Numbered from the stretch's first letter, positions 9,378 to 17,781 are shown. The stretch: DNA of 64,000 bases from Hyphobacterium sp. SN044 (GCF_021864465.1 NZ_JAKKUV010000007.1:104158-168157); one strand, 5' to 3'. The notes: generated by a model from the letters alone, not told the origin. Translations and numbers: made by a program.

Positions 9378-9443
9378 AACGCCAAGAATCGATCATGAAA
9401 TGAGCCATCGCGCCGCCGCATTTCGCGCGTTTATGCTGGTGCC

Positions 9444-10097
9444 ATGATCACGACCCTGCTCCTCTCCCTCGCCCTGTCCGCGCAAGACGCGGGCGCGGCG
9501 AATCAAACCGGCGCCGACGAGCCCGCCCTCTCCGCCTCGATGAGCGAGACCGAGCGCGCCGAAACGCTCGCCGCGATCAATGCTGCGCTGAACGGCATCG
9601 ACACGCTGCAGGCCCGTTTCGTCCAGACCGCGCCGGACCTTTCCTCGACCACCGGCACGCTCTCCGTGCGCCGCCCCGGCCGCCTGCGTTTCGAATATGA
9701 CGATGCGCCGATGCTGATCGTGTCCGACGGCTCGACCGTGGCTGTGCGCGACACCGACCTCGAAACCACGGACCGCGTGCCGCTGCGCTCCACCCCGCTG
9801 TGGTGGATCCTGGCCGAGGATGTCGATATCGGCCGCGACGCCATAGTGCGCGATGTCTGGGAACAGGACGGCTTTGTCTATGTCGGGATCGAGGATCGCG
9901 ACGAGGAGGTCCAGGGCAGCGCGCTCTTCCTGTTCGACGCGGATACCTATCAGTTGTCGCAATGGTATGTGACCGACGCGACCGAGATGACGACCCGCAT
10001 CGCGCTGGAAGACGTCGAAACCGGCGTCTCGCTCGACCCCCGGCTCTTTGTTCTCGACGACGCGGACGAACGCGACGACCGCCGTCGTGGTCGATAA
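9444..10097 (+). CDS. lolA: LolA-family outer-membrane lipoprotein carrier
   Basis: A 217-residue periplasmic protein: short signal peptide (MITTLLLSLALSAQDAGA), then the LolA core beginning INAALNGIDTLQARFVQTAP (about 46-65) and GTLSVRRPGRLRFEYDD (about 71-87), which is the signature of the half-barrel that shields lipoprotein acyl chains between LolCDE and the outer membrane. It is adjacent to ftsK, the same order as in many alphaproteobacteria. The C-terminal tail is acidic then basic and outside the domain. Confidence 0.85.
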   Translation: MITTLLLSLALSAQDAGAANQTGADEPALSASMSETERAETLAAINAALNGIDTLQARFVQTAPDLSSTTGTLSVRRPGRLRFEYDDAPMLIVSDGSTVAVRDTDLETTDRVPLRSTPLWWILAEDVDIGRDAIVRDVWEQDGFVYVGIEDRDEEVQGSALFLFDADTYQLSQWYVTDATEMTTRIALEDVETGVSLDPRLFVLDDADERDDRRRGR

Positions 10098-10144
10098 CGC
10101 ACTGTGTCAAAAATGACACGCGCAATAGGTTTCCGATTTTTCAT

Positions 10145-10174
10145 TTGAAAAAGTTCGAGACGCGTGTCTTTAAT
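10145..10174 (+). promoter_or_regulatory. Candidate promoter of the small RNA at 10181
   Basis: TTGAAA at 10145-10150, an 18-bp spacer, and TTTAAT at 10169-10174 make a reasonable sigma-70 promoter. The surrounding stretch is much richer in A/T than its neighbourhood. Just upstream (10102-10117) GTGTC-AAAAAT-GACAC forms a small hairpin that could end lolA transcription or bind a protein. Confidence 0.4.
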
Positions 10175-10180
10175 AACACG

Positions 10181-10350
10181 GCTGGTTGAGAGCCACATGG
10201 ATCGGCGTCGTCCCCCCGCTTGCGGATCTCTGGCTCTCAACCACGCCGGTGCAATCCCCTCCCGGCGCCTGCGTCCGCCTTCCTCCGGGCCGCAGGGCTG
10301 AACACAGACAGCGCCCGGCCGCACCCCCTCGCGGCCGGGCGTTTGTGTCT
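10181..10350 (+). ncRNA. Candidate small RNA with four hairpins bearing anti-Shine-Dalgarno-like loops
   Basis: Four consecutive hairpins can be drawn. (1) GGTTGAGAGCCA 10184-10195 pairs perfectly with 10231-10242; its loop contains TCCCCCC. (2) CGCCGG 10244-10249 pairs with 10262-10267; loop TGCAATCCCCTC. (3) CCTGCG 10268-10273 pairs with 10291-10296; loop contains CCTTCCTCC. (4) CGCCCGGCCGC 10312-10322 pairs with 10331-10341; loop ACCCCCTC, followed by a T-rich tail. No convincing protein frame covers the region. The design resembles the alphaproteobacterial 'cuckoo'/CcsR-like RNAs, whose hairpin loops carry CCUCC motifs that base-pair with ribosome binding sites; that is an inference from structure. 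It lies between lolA and a hypothetical gene, with a promoter at 10145. Confidence 0.5.
10312..10347 (+). terminator. Rho-independent terminator of the candidate small RNA
   Basis: An 11-bp perfect GC stem (10312-10322 with 10331-10341) and 8-nt loop is followed by TTTGTGT. The T-run is interrupted, so termination may be partial. Confidence 0.5.
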
Positions 10351-10416
10351 GCCGTCCTTGTTGTCGTTCCCGCCCGATTGCGGCAGAAGGGGAATCCACC
10401 GGACGAAATCGCTCTC

Positions 10417-11010
10417 ATGACAGATCCTGACATCGAACGCCTGCTTGACGAGATCCCCTTGCTCTACAAGGCGCGGGCCTTCGCCGACGCCATCCAGGAC
10501 GCGCGCGTCTTCACCCGGCTGGGCGAACCGCTCTCGGTGCCGGAGAAGGCGCTGGCGCGCTCCTATCTCGACGGGCTGGGCTTTCCCGAAGCCGATCCCG
10601 CCCTGCTGGAAAGTTGGGACGAGGCGGCCGATGCCGCCGAAGCGCTTGATGTCGACCCGCAAGGATGGGAGGCCGAGGAAATGCTTCGGGCCGGTCTCAT
10701 CTCGCGCGCGCTCGACCAGGTCGACGAGGCCGGCGTGGAAGCTCTGCTCGCCTATGTCGCGATGAAAGCCGGCGAGGCGGCGCAGGACGCCGTCGCCTAT
10801 TTCTCCGCGCTCGCCGATATGCGCGACGAATCGCTGCAGAACGCCGCCGCCGGCATGCTGGTGCAGGCGGCCAATGGCGCGGCGCTGGTGATTCTCGCCG
10901 GCGACGACGCGGACGATAACGATCCGCATCCCTTCCTCGCGCGCTGGCGCCTGTTCGCGCGCGGCCGCTGGCCGGTCGGCCTCGCTGGCACCAGCTACAA
11001 CATTCTCTGA
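10417..11010 (+). CDS. Hypothetical helical protein, 197 residues
   Basis: Not recognised. It is an acidic, almost wholly helical cytosolic protein beginning MTDPDIERLLDEIPLLYKAR, with Ala/Glu/Asp-rich helices that could form TPR or HEAT-like pairs; no signal peptide, membrane span or metal motif is visible. The ATG at 10417 is preferred: the frame is open upstream to 10186, but that segment is the structured RNA region and has no protein-like composition. xthA follows 20 bp later on the same strand. Confidence 0.65.
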   Translation: MTDPDIERLLDEIPLLYKARAFADAIQDARVFTRLGEPLSVPEKALARSYLDGLGFPEADPALLESWDEAADAAEALDVDPQGWEAEEMLRAGLISRALDQVDEAGVEALLAYVAMKAGEAAQDAVAYFSALADMRDESLQNAAAGMLVQAANGAALVILAGDDADDNDPHPFLARWRLFARGRWPVGLAGTSYNIL

Positions 11011-11030
11011 CCCGAAGGATCGATTCGCGG

Positions 11031-11846
11031 ATGACCGAGCTGACGATCGCCACCTGGAATGTGAATTCCGTGCGCCTGCGTGCCGAACCGCTGATCGCGC
11101 CCTTCGTGAAACAGGTCCGCCCGGATGTGCTCTGCCTGCAGGAGATCAAATGCCGGAACGAGGAATTCCCGGAGAAGGCCTTCCGCGAGATGGGGTACGA
11201 GCATTTCCACGTCCGCGGCATGAAGGGCATGCACGGCGTCGCGATCGCCTCGCGCCATCCGCTGGAAGACCTGCCCGACGAGGATTTCTGCCGTTCCGGG
11301 GAGGCGCGTCACCAGCGCGTCCGCGTGAAGGGCGTCGAGCTGCACAATTTCTACGTCCCGGCCGGCGGCGACGAGCCCGACCCGGACATCAATCCGCGCT
11401 TCGCCCACAAGCTCGACTTCCTCGAGCGCATGACGCGCTATTTCGAGGGACGGGCGAAGGAGGATGCGCCCATGGTGCTGGTCGGCGATTTCAACATCGC
11501 CCCGCATGAGCATGACGTCTGGTCGCATAAGCAGCTTCTGAAAGTCGTTTCGCACACGCCGGTCGAGACCGGGGGCCTGATCGCCATGCGCGATGCGGGC
11601 AATTTCCTCGATGTCGCGCGCGAACTCGTGCCGGAAGACGAGAAGCTCTACACGTGGTGGAGCTATCGCTCGCGTGATTACCGCGAATCCAATCGCGGCC
11701 GACGCCTCGACCATATCTGGGTGTCGCCCGCGCTGAAGGACGCCGCCCTGTCGAACGGGCGGGACGGGTTCACCATCTGGGAAGACGAGCGCGGCCGCGA
11801 AAAGCCGTCCGACCACGTGCCGGTGACGTTGAGGCTCAGCCTTTAG
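11031..11846 (+). CDS. xthA: Exodeoxyribonuclease III
   Basis: The 271-residue protein belongs to the XthA branch of the endonuclease/exonuclease/phosphatase fold. Metal- and DNA-binding motifs are intact: ATWNVNSVR (about 7-15), LCLQEIK with the metal Glu (about 34-40), VGDFNIAP (about 151-158), RRLDHIWVS (about 223-231) and SDHVPV (about 262-267) with the catalytic Asp-His. It cuts at abasic sites and removes 3'-blocking groups in base-excision repair. It converges on the response regulator gene, with the two stop codons overlapping by 4 bases. Confidence 0.95.
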   Translation: MTELTIATWNVNSVRLRAEPLIAPFVKQVRPDVLCLQEIKCRNEEFPEKAFREMGYEHFHVRGMKGMHGVAIASRHPLEDLPDEDFCRSGEARHQRVRVKGVELHNFYVPAGGDEPDPDINPRFAHKLDFLERMTRYFEGRAKEDAPMVLVGDFNIAPHEHDVWSHKQLLKVVSHTPVETGGLIAMRDAGNFLDVARELVPEDEKLYTWWSYRSRDYRESNRGRRLDHIWVSPALKDAALSNGRDGFTIWEDERGREKPSDHVPVTLRLSL

Positions 11847-12529
11847 ACCTGCAGCCGGTATCCGCCCGACTCGGTGATCAGGAGGCGCGCCTGGCCCGGA
11901 TCAGGCTCGATCTTCTGGCGCAGCCGGTAGACATGGGTCTCCAGCGTGTGGGTCGTCACCGCGGGGTTATAGCCCCAGACTTCGTGCAGCAATTCGTCGC
12001 GACCGACCGGCTTGCCGCCCGAGCGGTAGAGATATTTCAGGATATTGGTTTCCTTCTCGGTCAGGCGGACCTTGCGGCCGTCACTGAGCACGAGAAGCTT
12101 CATCGCCGGACGGAATTCGTACGGACCGATCTGGAAGATCGCGTCTTCCGAAAGCTCGTGGCTGCGCAGATGCGCCCGCACCCGCGCCAGCAGGACCGAG
12201 AATTTGAACGGCTTGGTGACATAGTCGTTCGCGCCGGATTCCAGCCCGAGGATCTGGTCGGCATCGGTGTCCTGACCGGTCAACATCACGATCGGCGCGG
12301 AGACGCCATTCTTGCGCATCAGTCGGCAGGTTTCCCGCCCGTCCATGTCGGGCAGGTCGACGTCCAGAAGGACGAGATCGACGCGGTCGGCCTTGGCCTG
12401 TTTCATCCCGTCGCCGGCGGTCGCCGCTCCGACGGTTTTGAACTCCTCGTGCAGCGCGAACTGTTCGATCAGCGTCTCGCGCAGATCGTCATCGTCATCG
12501 ACAAGGAGAATGGTCTTCTGGACGTTCAT
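11843..12529 (-). CDS. cenR: OmpR-family response regulator (CenR/OtpR-like)
   Basis: 228 residues: receiver domain (acidic pocket 11-15, phosphoacceptor Asp56 in LLDVDLPDMDG, conserved Lys in TKPF near 106) and a C-terminal winged helix (VRLTEKETNILKYLYRSGGK; THTLETHVYRLRQKIEPD). The sequence and its place opposite xthA resemble CenR/OtpR, the essential cell-envelope regulator of Caulobacter, Brucella and relatives; the name is given by resemblance. No histidine kinase is in the window, as expected since CenK is usually encoded elsewhere. The ATG at 12529 is chosen over one four codons upstream because the receiver begins at once. Confidence 0.75.
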   Translation of the reverse strand: MNVQKTILLVDDDDDLRETLIEQFALHEEFKTVGAATAGDGMKQAKADRVDLVLLDVDLPDMDGRETCRLMRKNGVSAPIVMLTGQDTDADQILGLESGANDYVTKPFKFSVLLARVRAHLRSHELSEDAIFQIGPYEFRPAMKLLVLSDGRKVRLTEKETNILKYLYRSGGKPVGRDELLHEVWGYNPAVTTHTLETHVYRLRQKIEPDPGQARLLITESGGYRLQV

Positions 12530-12822
12530 GGCGCGGAGCATATGCCGGTTTTTTCGCGGGAGGCAATTGTTACCGGGCGGTCAGGACTGCCCGGCAGAAA
12601 TTGCCGGGATCACCGGCTTCGCGGCCTCAAAACCCTGAAAAGCCGCCCCCGGATTTCGGCAGGAATATTGCATGGTTAATGCCGATCGCGTGTCCAGACA
12701 GGGCAACGCGTCCGTTCCGTGGTGGGGGAGGCGCCCGGGACGCGGTTGGCCGCCACACCCGGCCGCTCGCGTCCCGCGCCAACCGCTTTGTGATCTTCCG
12801 TGATCGTGCTTGTGTCCCCGTC

Positions 12823-13332
12823 ATGACCGACTGGACTGTTTCCGCCTCCGGCCAACTCGATTTCAACGGGCAGACGCTGCGCGCCGCGCTCGGCAAGGCC
12901 GGCGTGCGGCCCGAAGCCGACAAGTGTGAAGGCGACAAGGCGACGCCGCTGGGCCGCTGGCCGGTGCGCCGCGTCCTCTACCGCGCGGACCGGGGCGAGG
13001 CACCGGAAACCCAATTGCCGGTCCGGGCGATCCGCGAAGACGATGGCTGGTGCGATGCGCCGGAGGACCCGGCCTACAACCGGCCCGTCCGCCTGCCCTA
13101 TCCGGCCTCGGCCGAAACGCTGGTCCGCGAGGACGGGCTTTACGACGCGATCGTAATCCTGGGGCATAATGACGACCCGCCGCGCCCCGGCGCCGGGTCG
13201 GCCATCTTCCTGCATTGCGCGCGGCCCGATTACGGCCCGACGCTCGGCTGTGTTGCGCTCGCCAAGCCTGACCTGCTGACGCTCCTGAAGGCGATGAAGC
13301 CGGGCGACACGCTGGGCATCATTCCCGAATGA
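12823..13332 (+). CDS. L,D-transpeptidase (YkuD domain)
   Basis: A 169-residue protein of the YkuD fold. The catalytic signature is IFLHCARPDYGPTLGCVAL (about 128-146), with His and the nucleophilic Cys of the HX14-17[S/T]XGC[V/A] motif. Family members make 3-3 peptidoglycan cross-links or attach proteins to the wall. No signal peptide is evident, which is typical of this compact subfamily, often annotated simply as L,D-transpeptidase family protein. The ATG at 12823 is chosen because the frame upstream lacks protein-like composition. The 293-bp gap before it holds an ATGGTTAA half-site of CtrA type at 12672 and nothing else seen. Confidence 0.82.
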   Translation: MTDWTVSASGQLDFNGQTLRAALGKAGVRPEADKCEGDKATPLGRWPVRRVLYRADRGEAPETQLPVRAIREDDGWCDAPEDPAYNRPVRLPYPASAETLVREDGLYDAIVILGHNDDPPRPGAGSAIFLHCARPDYGPTLGCVALAKPDLLTLLKAMKPGDTLGIIPE

Positions 13333-13343
13333 TGCCGGTCTGA

Positions 13344-14165
13344 TCAGTTTCCGGCAGACTTCGCCATCCGCCGCGTCTGCGACGCGATCAGCCAGCGCAT
13401 CGCCGGATCGGGCAACACCCGCGCCAGTCCGGACATGAATTTGTACCAGGTGCCGACCACCCGGACTGGAACATTGCGCTCGACCGCGTCATAGCCCGCG
13501 GACGCGACCTCCTCGGCGGTGGAGAACCAGTAGGACGGCAGGCGCGACACGGTCGCGCGCGCACCGTTCACATCGTGAAACTCGCTCATCGTATAGCCCG
13601 GCACGACGGCGGAGACGTGGACATTGCGGTCCTGCCCCTCGATCCGCAGCGCTTCGGATACCTTGATCAGCGCGCTCTTGATGCCGGGATAGATCGTCCC
13701 GGAATATTTCGTATGGCCGGGCGAGGGCGGCAGCAGCGCCGAGACCGAGGACACATTGACGATCCGCCCGAAGCCGCGCTCGCGCATCCCCGGCAGGACG
13801 AGATGGATCAGCTCCAGATAGGAATTGAGCATCAGCTGCAGGAAGCGCTTCTGGTCGGCCCATTTCGTCTCGGCGAACTCGCCCGGCTGGCCCGCTCCGG
13901 CATTGTTGACGAGGCCGTCGATCTGACGCCCGGCGTCGGTGACAGCTTTCACGATCTCCTGCGGGGCGGTCGCCTTCGACAGGTCGGCGGCGATCACCAG
14001 GCTGTTGACCCCGAACTGCGCCTTCATCTCCTCGGCGAGATCATTGAGCCGGTCCTCCCGCCGCGCCACGAGCGCGAGATCCCAGCCGTTCCGGGCGAAG
14101 ACGCGGGCAAAGGCGGCGCCGATGCCGGACGAGGCACCGGTGATGACGACGAGACGGCGGGCCAT
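13344..14165 (-). CDS. Short-chain dehydrogenase/reductase
   Basis: A 273-residue classical SDR. Cofactor motif TGASSGIG at about 8-15, followed by an Arg-rich segment (VARREDRL) suggesting NADP preference; NNAG at about 91-94; catalytic Ser in NVSSVS and Tyr-Lys in YPGIK (about 160-164). The C-terminus (ARVLPDPAMRWLIASQTRRM) is a hydrophobic helix, as in SDRs working on lipids or acyl chains. The substrate cannot be read from sequence. Confidence 0.9.
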   Translation of the reverse strand: MARRLVVITGASSGIGAAFARVFARNGWDLALVARREDRLNDLAEEMKAQFGVNSLVIAADLSKATAPQEIVKAVTDAGRQIDGLVNNAGAGQPGEFAETKWADQKRFLQLMLNSYLELIHLVLPGMRERGFGRIVNVSSVSALLPPSPGHTKYSGTIYPGIKSALIKVSEALRIEGQDRNVHVSAVVPGYTMSEFHDVNGARATVSRLPSYWFSTAEEVASAGYDAVERNVPVRVVGTWYKFMSGLARVLPDPAMRWLIASQTRRMAKSAGN

Positions 14166-14291
14166 GGATCACTCCCTTGAAGCTGGCGGGGAAAGTGGGG
14201 TGCGGCGCAGGGCGTGTCCAGAGCGGGGCGAAGTGACGCACCAGCTGCCGTCAGGGTGGCAGGACGGTGAGGACTGGCGTCTAATCCGGCA

Positions 14292-14783
14292 ATGGAAACG
14301 CCGTCAGGCATGACCCATCCCGCCTCGAAGGGACAACCGCTCCGGGGCCTTATTGCCTATGGCATTGCCAGCTTCGCCGCGGGCCTCTCCACGTTTGTCA
14401 TGTTCAACGTTGATGGCTTTGTGCGAGCCTTTCGTGATCCCGCACCGGTTTCGACGGAACTCGATACGATCATGGTTCTCGTCCTGGTCTGGACCGCGAT
14501 CACGATGGTGTTGAACTTTTCGGCGATTATCGGGGGTCTGGCGGCGCTTCCCGGTGCTCTGGCAGTCTTGGCAATGCGGAAGTTGCGACTGCCGCGCGGC
14601 TGGACCGACACGTTTCTGGGCGCGTGTGTGGGGGCCGCGATTCCAGCGCTTTTCATGTTCGCGCTCGGCGATGGAAACGACGTATTCCGGTATTCAGTCT
14701 TCTCGATACCGGGAGCCATCGGCGGCCTGGTCTACTGGCTCGCGGCCGGGCGGCCGACGCCAACTCAAAAGGTAAGTCCATAA
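14292..14783 (+). CDS. Small membrane protein, tandem family copy A
   Basis: 163 residues with four predicted membrane segments. It shares with the next three genes a block LPRGWTDTFLGACVGAAIPA (about 97-116) and a C-terminal PGAIGGLVYWLAAGRP (about 142-157), so the four are tandem paralogues. No known domain was recognised. The last segment ends in a short cytoplasmic tail after AAGRP. Confidence 0.75.
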   Translation: METPSGMTHPASKGQPLRGLIAYGIASFAAGLSTFVMFNVDGFVRAFRDPAPVSTELDTIMVLVLVWTAITMVLNFSAIIGGLAALPGALAVLAMRKLRLPRGWTDTFLGACVGAAIPALFMFALGDGNDVFRYSVFSIPGAIGGLVYWLAAGRPTPTQKVSP

Positions 14784-14855
14784 CCTTTCCCGGCGTCCGC
14801 GTTCGGGTCACGAATTCACGTGGCGCGACGCGCGGAATCCGGCTTCAATCGGGTC

Positions 14856-15320
14856 ATGGATCACGCTTCGTCACCCTCGCGGCCTCCACTCTGGCTTCGT
14901 CTGCTGCGCGCGGTCGGAAGCTATCTCCTCGCCAGCCTGGTGGCGGGTGTTGCGTTCCTTCTGATCTTCCTCGTGATCGCCCAGCTCGATTCCGGTGATC
15001 ATTTCTCCCTGTCGACGAACGACATCGCGGGTGCTGTGGTCTTCATCGTTTTCGCCTCGGTCTATGTCGCGGCCTTCGCGGCCCTGCCGGCGATGGCCGC
15101 CGTCCTCCTGATCCGGGCGCTCCGATGGCCGCGCGGGTGGAGCGACACGATTGCGGGCGGGCTGGTCGGCGGCGTCCTCGCCCATCTCCTCATCTCCGGT
15201 TTCCGGCCGGCGGCCCCCGAGCCGCTCACCGTCGTCTTCGCCGCTGTCGGCGCCATCGGCGGCCTTACCTACTGGCTCGCTGCCGGGCGGCCGGCGGCGC
15301 GGGAGCGGGTGGTAGCCTGA
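14856..15320 (+). CDS. Small membrane protein, tandem family copy B
   Basis: 154 residues and four predicted membrane segments. The family block is WPRGWSDTIAGGLVGGVLAH and the end is VGAIGGLTYWLAAGRP. A GTG at 14820 would extend the N-terminus, but the ATG at 14856 (MDHASSPSRP) aligns with the start of copy C and is preferred. Function unknown. Confidence 0.72.
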   Translation: MDHASSPSRPPLWLRLLRAVGSYLLASLVAGVAFLLIFLVIAQLDSGDHFSLSTNDIAGAVVFIVFASVYVAAFAALPAMAAVLLIRALRWPRGWSDTIAGGLVGGVLAHLLISGFRPAAPEPLTVVFAAVGAIGGLTYWLAAGRPAARERVVA

Positions 15321-15378
15321 TCCGTCCTCCCCTGTTCAGGGCATGGTCCGGGACCGTGCGGCGGTCTTGAATGCCCGC

Positions 15379-15843
15379 ATGAGACAGGATTGGAACACCC
15401 CCGCCCGCTTTTTATGGCTGCGCCTCGCCCGGCCGCTGTTCAGCTATCTCGCCGCGAGTGTCGCCGTGGCCGTCGTGCTCGTATACGGTGGCCTCGTCCT
15501 GCCGGCCGTCCTCACCCGGCCGGACGCCGGTGGATGGGCCCAGCTGGGGGAGGCGTCCGTGTCCCTGATCGTCTTCCTGACGCTTCTGACCCTGCCGATC
15601 GCGGCCCTGCCGACGCTGGCCGCTGTACTGGCCATAAGGCTGACGGGCGCGATCCGCGGATGGGCCGATACCGGTTCGGGTGCCATCGTCGGGGCGGCGA
15701 TCGCGCTCTGGGTTCTGGCCCAGAGCCCCAGCGAGGAATGGCTGGGCTTCCTCACCCTCTTTGCTGTCGCGGGCGCAGTGGGCGGCTTTGTCTACTGGTC
15801 GACCGGCACGCGCCTCGCGCGGCTTGACGGTCTGCCCGCATGA
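15379..15843 (+). CDS. Small membrane protein, tandem family copy C
   Basis: 154 residues and four predicted membrane segments. The block is IRGWADTGSGAIVGAAIA and the end VAGAVGGFVYWSTGTR, the most divergent C-terminus of the four. The ATG at 15379 (MRQDWNTPARFLWLRLARPL) matches copy B better than the upstream ATG at 15343. Its stop overlaps the start of copy D by 4 bases, so C and D are coupled. Confidence 0.72.
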   Translation: MRQDWNTPARFLWLRLARPLFSYLAASVAVAVVLVYGGLVLPAVLTRPDAGGWAQLGEASVSLIVFLTLLTLPIAALPTLAAVLAIRLTGAIRGWADTGSGAIVGAAIALWVLAQSPSEEWLGFLTLFAVAGAVGGFVYWSTGTRLARLDGLPA

Positions 15844-16259
15844 CCCCCTGGGCGCGCTTCGTCCACATGGGCATGGAGGGCATGGCCGCCTGGGTCATGG
15901 CGGTTGCCGCCGCGACGCTCGTCCTTCTTGTCGGCCTCTTTACGCTCGCCGGAATCATGCCGGACTCGCCCGGGGCGATCGCCGGCTTCTTCTTCGCGGT
16001 GCTGGTCTACACGGCCGTGCTCAGCGCCATCCCGGCGACGCTCGCCGTGTGGACGCTGCGCCTCACCAATGCGCCGCGCGGCTGGACCGATGCGCTCGCC
16101 GGGGCGCTGATGGGGCCATTCCTGTCGCACGCCATCCTCGGCGGGTTCGACTTCTCGCCTGAGAGCTTCAAGCTCGCCGACATCATGCTCGCTGTCGCCG
16201 GAGCCGCAGGCGGCTTCGCCTACTGGTATTTCGCCGGCCGGCCGGGACGGCGGACTTAG
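15840..16259 (+). CDS. Small membrane protein, tandem family copy D
   Basis: 139 residues and four predicted membrane segments. The block is APRGWTDALAGALMGPFLSH and the end VAGAAGGFAYWYFAGRP. It is the last copy of the array and is translationally coupled to copy C. The array is followed by a dispersed repeat. Function unknown. Confidence 0.75.
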   Translation: MTPWARFVHMGMEGMAAWVMAVAAATLVLLVGLFTLAGIMPDSPGAIAGFFFAVLVYTAVLSAIPATLAVWTLRLTNAPRGWTDALAGALMGPFLSHAILGGFDFSPESFKLADIMLAVAGAAGGFAYWYFAGRPGRRT

Positions 16260-16260
16260 A

Positions 16261-16373
16261 CCCCTCACCCTCCCCAACCTTCGCCTTCGGCTCAGGCCGG
16301 GTCCCCTCCCTCTCCCTCAAGGGAGAGGGAAAGACGTGCGGCCCTGAAAGGGTCGCGCGTCAGGGTGAGGGGG
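16261..16373 (+). repeat. Dispersed palindromic repeat, copy 1 of 2 in window
   Basis: A 113-bp element begins CCCCTCACCCTCCCC and ends CAGGGTGAGGGGG, so its ends are inverted repeats; inside is CCCTCTCCCTCAAGGGAGAGGG, a strong hairpin. A nearly identical copy lies at 44091-44204 in the opposite orientation. It sits between the membrane-protein array and the hydrolase gene. Confidence 0.8.
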
Positions 16374-16381
16374 AGTCAAGT

Positions 16382-17710
16382 CTATTCACACCCCGCCGCG
16401 ATCAGGCCTTCCATCGCATCGGCGATAATATCCAGCGCTTCCGGTGCCATCGCGTGAGTCGCCCGCGCGTACTCGTCCGGAAGTCCGGTTTCCGCATCCT
16501 GGAACAGGTGGTTCACGCCGGGAATGACGGTGATCTCCGTGGGCAGGCCGTCCCGCGCGGCCTCGACCCGCGCGGCATTGGCGTCGGCCAGGACCTGCAG
16601 ATCGCGTTCGCCGAAAATCGCATGGACCGGCCCGTCATAATCCGCCATGGCCGCTGCCGGGTCGAGGTCGAGCGAAGCAATGGAATAGTTCTGACCCCAG
16701 ATCGCGCCCTGCTGCTGTGCTGCGGCGGCCGGGAAGCCGCGCTCGATCAGCGCGGCCGTGATCGCGGCGGGATAGTCCTCGACGTCAGGATCGCTCATCA
16801 CCGCGAACATCGCATCCTGCAGCGCCCGGTTCTGGCCGGCGGCAGCCTGACCCGCGCCGGAGGCGAGGATCAGCGCCTCGGACTGTTCGTAGAGCGTCTC
16901 GCGCATCGTCCCAGCCATGCCCGCCAGCGACAGGATGAAGTCCGGATCGGCCGCGTCCGCGGCGAGGAAGGCGATCATCCCGCCTTCCGAATGCCCGAGA
17001 AAGCCGGTGCAGGCGGCGATCTCGCTACGCACACTCAGCGCCTCGAGCGCCGCGGCGGCATCGTTGGCGAGGGCATGGGGCGAATCCGGGATGACGAGGT
17101 CGGACCCGCCGACGCCCCGGTCGTCGAGCCGCAGCGAGGCGATCCCCCGCTCGGCCAATGCGCTCGCCAGCGCGCCGAACACGGCCCGCCCGGCGATCGT
17201 CGCATCGCGGTCCTGTGAGCCGGACCCATTGAGAAGGACGACACCGGGGAAGGGCCCGTCGCCCTCGGGAAGGCGCAGCGAACCGGCCAGCACCACCCCG
17301 CCGGCGATTACGGTGATATCGCTGTCCGTGCCGATCATCTCCGGCGGTGTGTAGCCGTCTTCGAACCGCCCGCGCTCCATCTCGAACGGGAAGCTGGCGC
17401 CCTGAAAGAAGCTGCCGGTCAGCCGGTCTTCGCCCTCTGGCGTCAGCGTGATCCGCGCGCCGAGATTGTTAAACTCGACCGTCAGTGTGTTCTCGTAGAC
17501 GGTGGTGGAACTGGCCGGGATCGGCGCCGCGCTCTGGTCGAGACTGGTCAGGGCAGAACTCAGCCCGTCCTCGGTCTCAACGACCTCCAGCTCCATGCGC
17601 AGCTGGGTCGGCCCGGCCTGCAGCGTGCCATGCCAGACCCCTTCGAACGGCGATTGCGCTGAGGCGGGCGCGGTGAGGACAAGCGAAACCAGCAAGGCGA
17701 GAAGGCGCAT
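16382..17710 (-). CDS. Secreted alpha/beta hydrolase
   Basis: 442 residues: signal peptide (MRLLALLVSLVLTAPASAQ), an N-terminal beta-rich domain of about 110 residues (GVWHGTLQAGPTQLRMELEV), then an alpha/beta hydrolase with nucleophile motif GHSEGG (near 251-256) and a late His in GVNHLF. Esterase or peptidase activity is likely; substrate unknown. The start at 17710 is taken because a good signal peptide follows directly. It is divergent from the SdpR-like repressor gene, and the palindrome at 17738-17759 lies between the two, so it may be controlled by that repressor. Confidence 0.83.
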   Translation of the reverse strand: MRLLALLVSLVLTAPASAQSPFEGVWHGTLQAGPTQLRMELEVVETEDGLSSALTSLDQSAAPIPASSTTVYENTLTVEFNNLGARITLTPEGEDRLTGSFFQGASFPFEMERGRFEDGYTPPEMIGTDSDITVIAGGVVLAGSLRLPEGDGPFPGVVLLNGSGSQDRDATIAGRAVFGALASALAERGIASLRLDDRGVGGSDLVIPDSPHALANDAAAALEALSVRSEIAACTGFLGHSEGGMIAFLAADAADPDFILSLAGMAGTMRETLYEQSEALILASGAGQAAAGQNRALQDAMFAVMSDPDVEDYPAAITAALIERGFPAAAAQQQGAIWGQNYSIASLDLDPAAAMADYDGPVHAIFGERDLQVLADANAARVEAARDGLPTEITVIPGVNHLFQDAETGLPDEYARATHAMAPEALDIIADAMEGLIAAGCE

Positions 17711-17737
17711 GGGACGGCTCCTGTTTAGCAATCTGTA

Positions 17738-17759
17738 TAATTAGACTTTACACTAATTA
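17738..17759. promoter_or_regulatory. Palindromic operator between the hydrolase and the ArsR/SdpR-like repressor
   Basis: TAATTAG (17738-17744), an 8-bp spacer and CTAATTA (17753-17759) form a perfect 7-bp inverted repeat in an A/T island that also has a TATAAT at 17736-17741. Location 22 bp before the repressor start and 27 bp before the divergent hydrolase suits an autoregulatory ArsR-type operator. Confidence 0.6.
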
Positions 17760-17781
17760 GATCGCGTGGCAATCATCTCCC

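Noticed and set aside
10181-10350. tmRNA, 4.5S RNA, 6S RNA or a long-arm tRNA at this locus
   Set aside because: No tag frame, no SRP tetraloop motif, no closing acceptor stem; the C-rich loops fit a regulatory RNA better.
16261-16373. CRISPR-like or IS-like array
   Set aside because: There is no regular spacing of repeats and no transposase; it is a single palindromic element with one distant copy.
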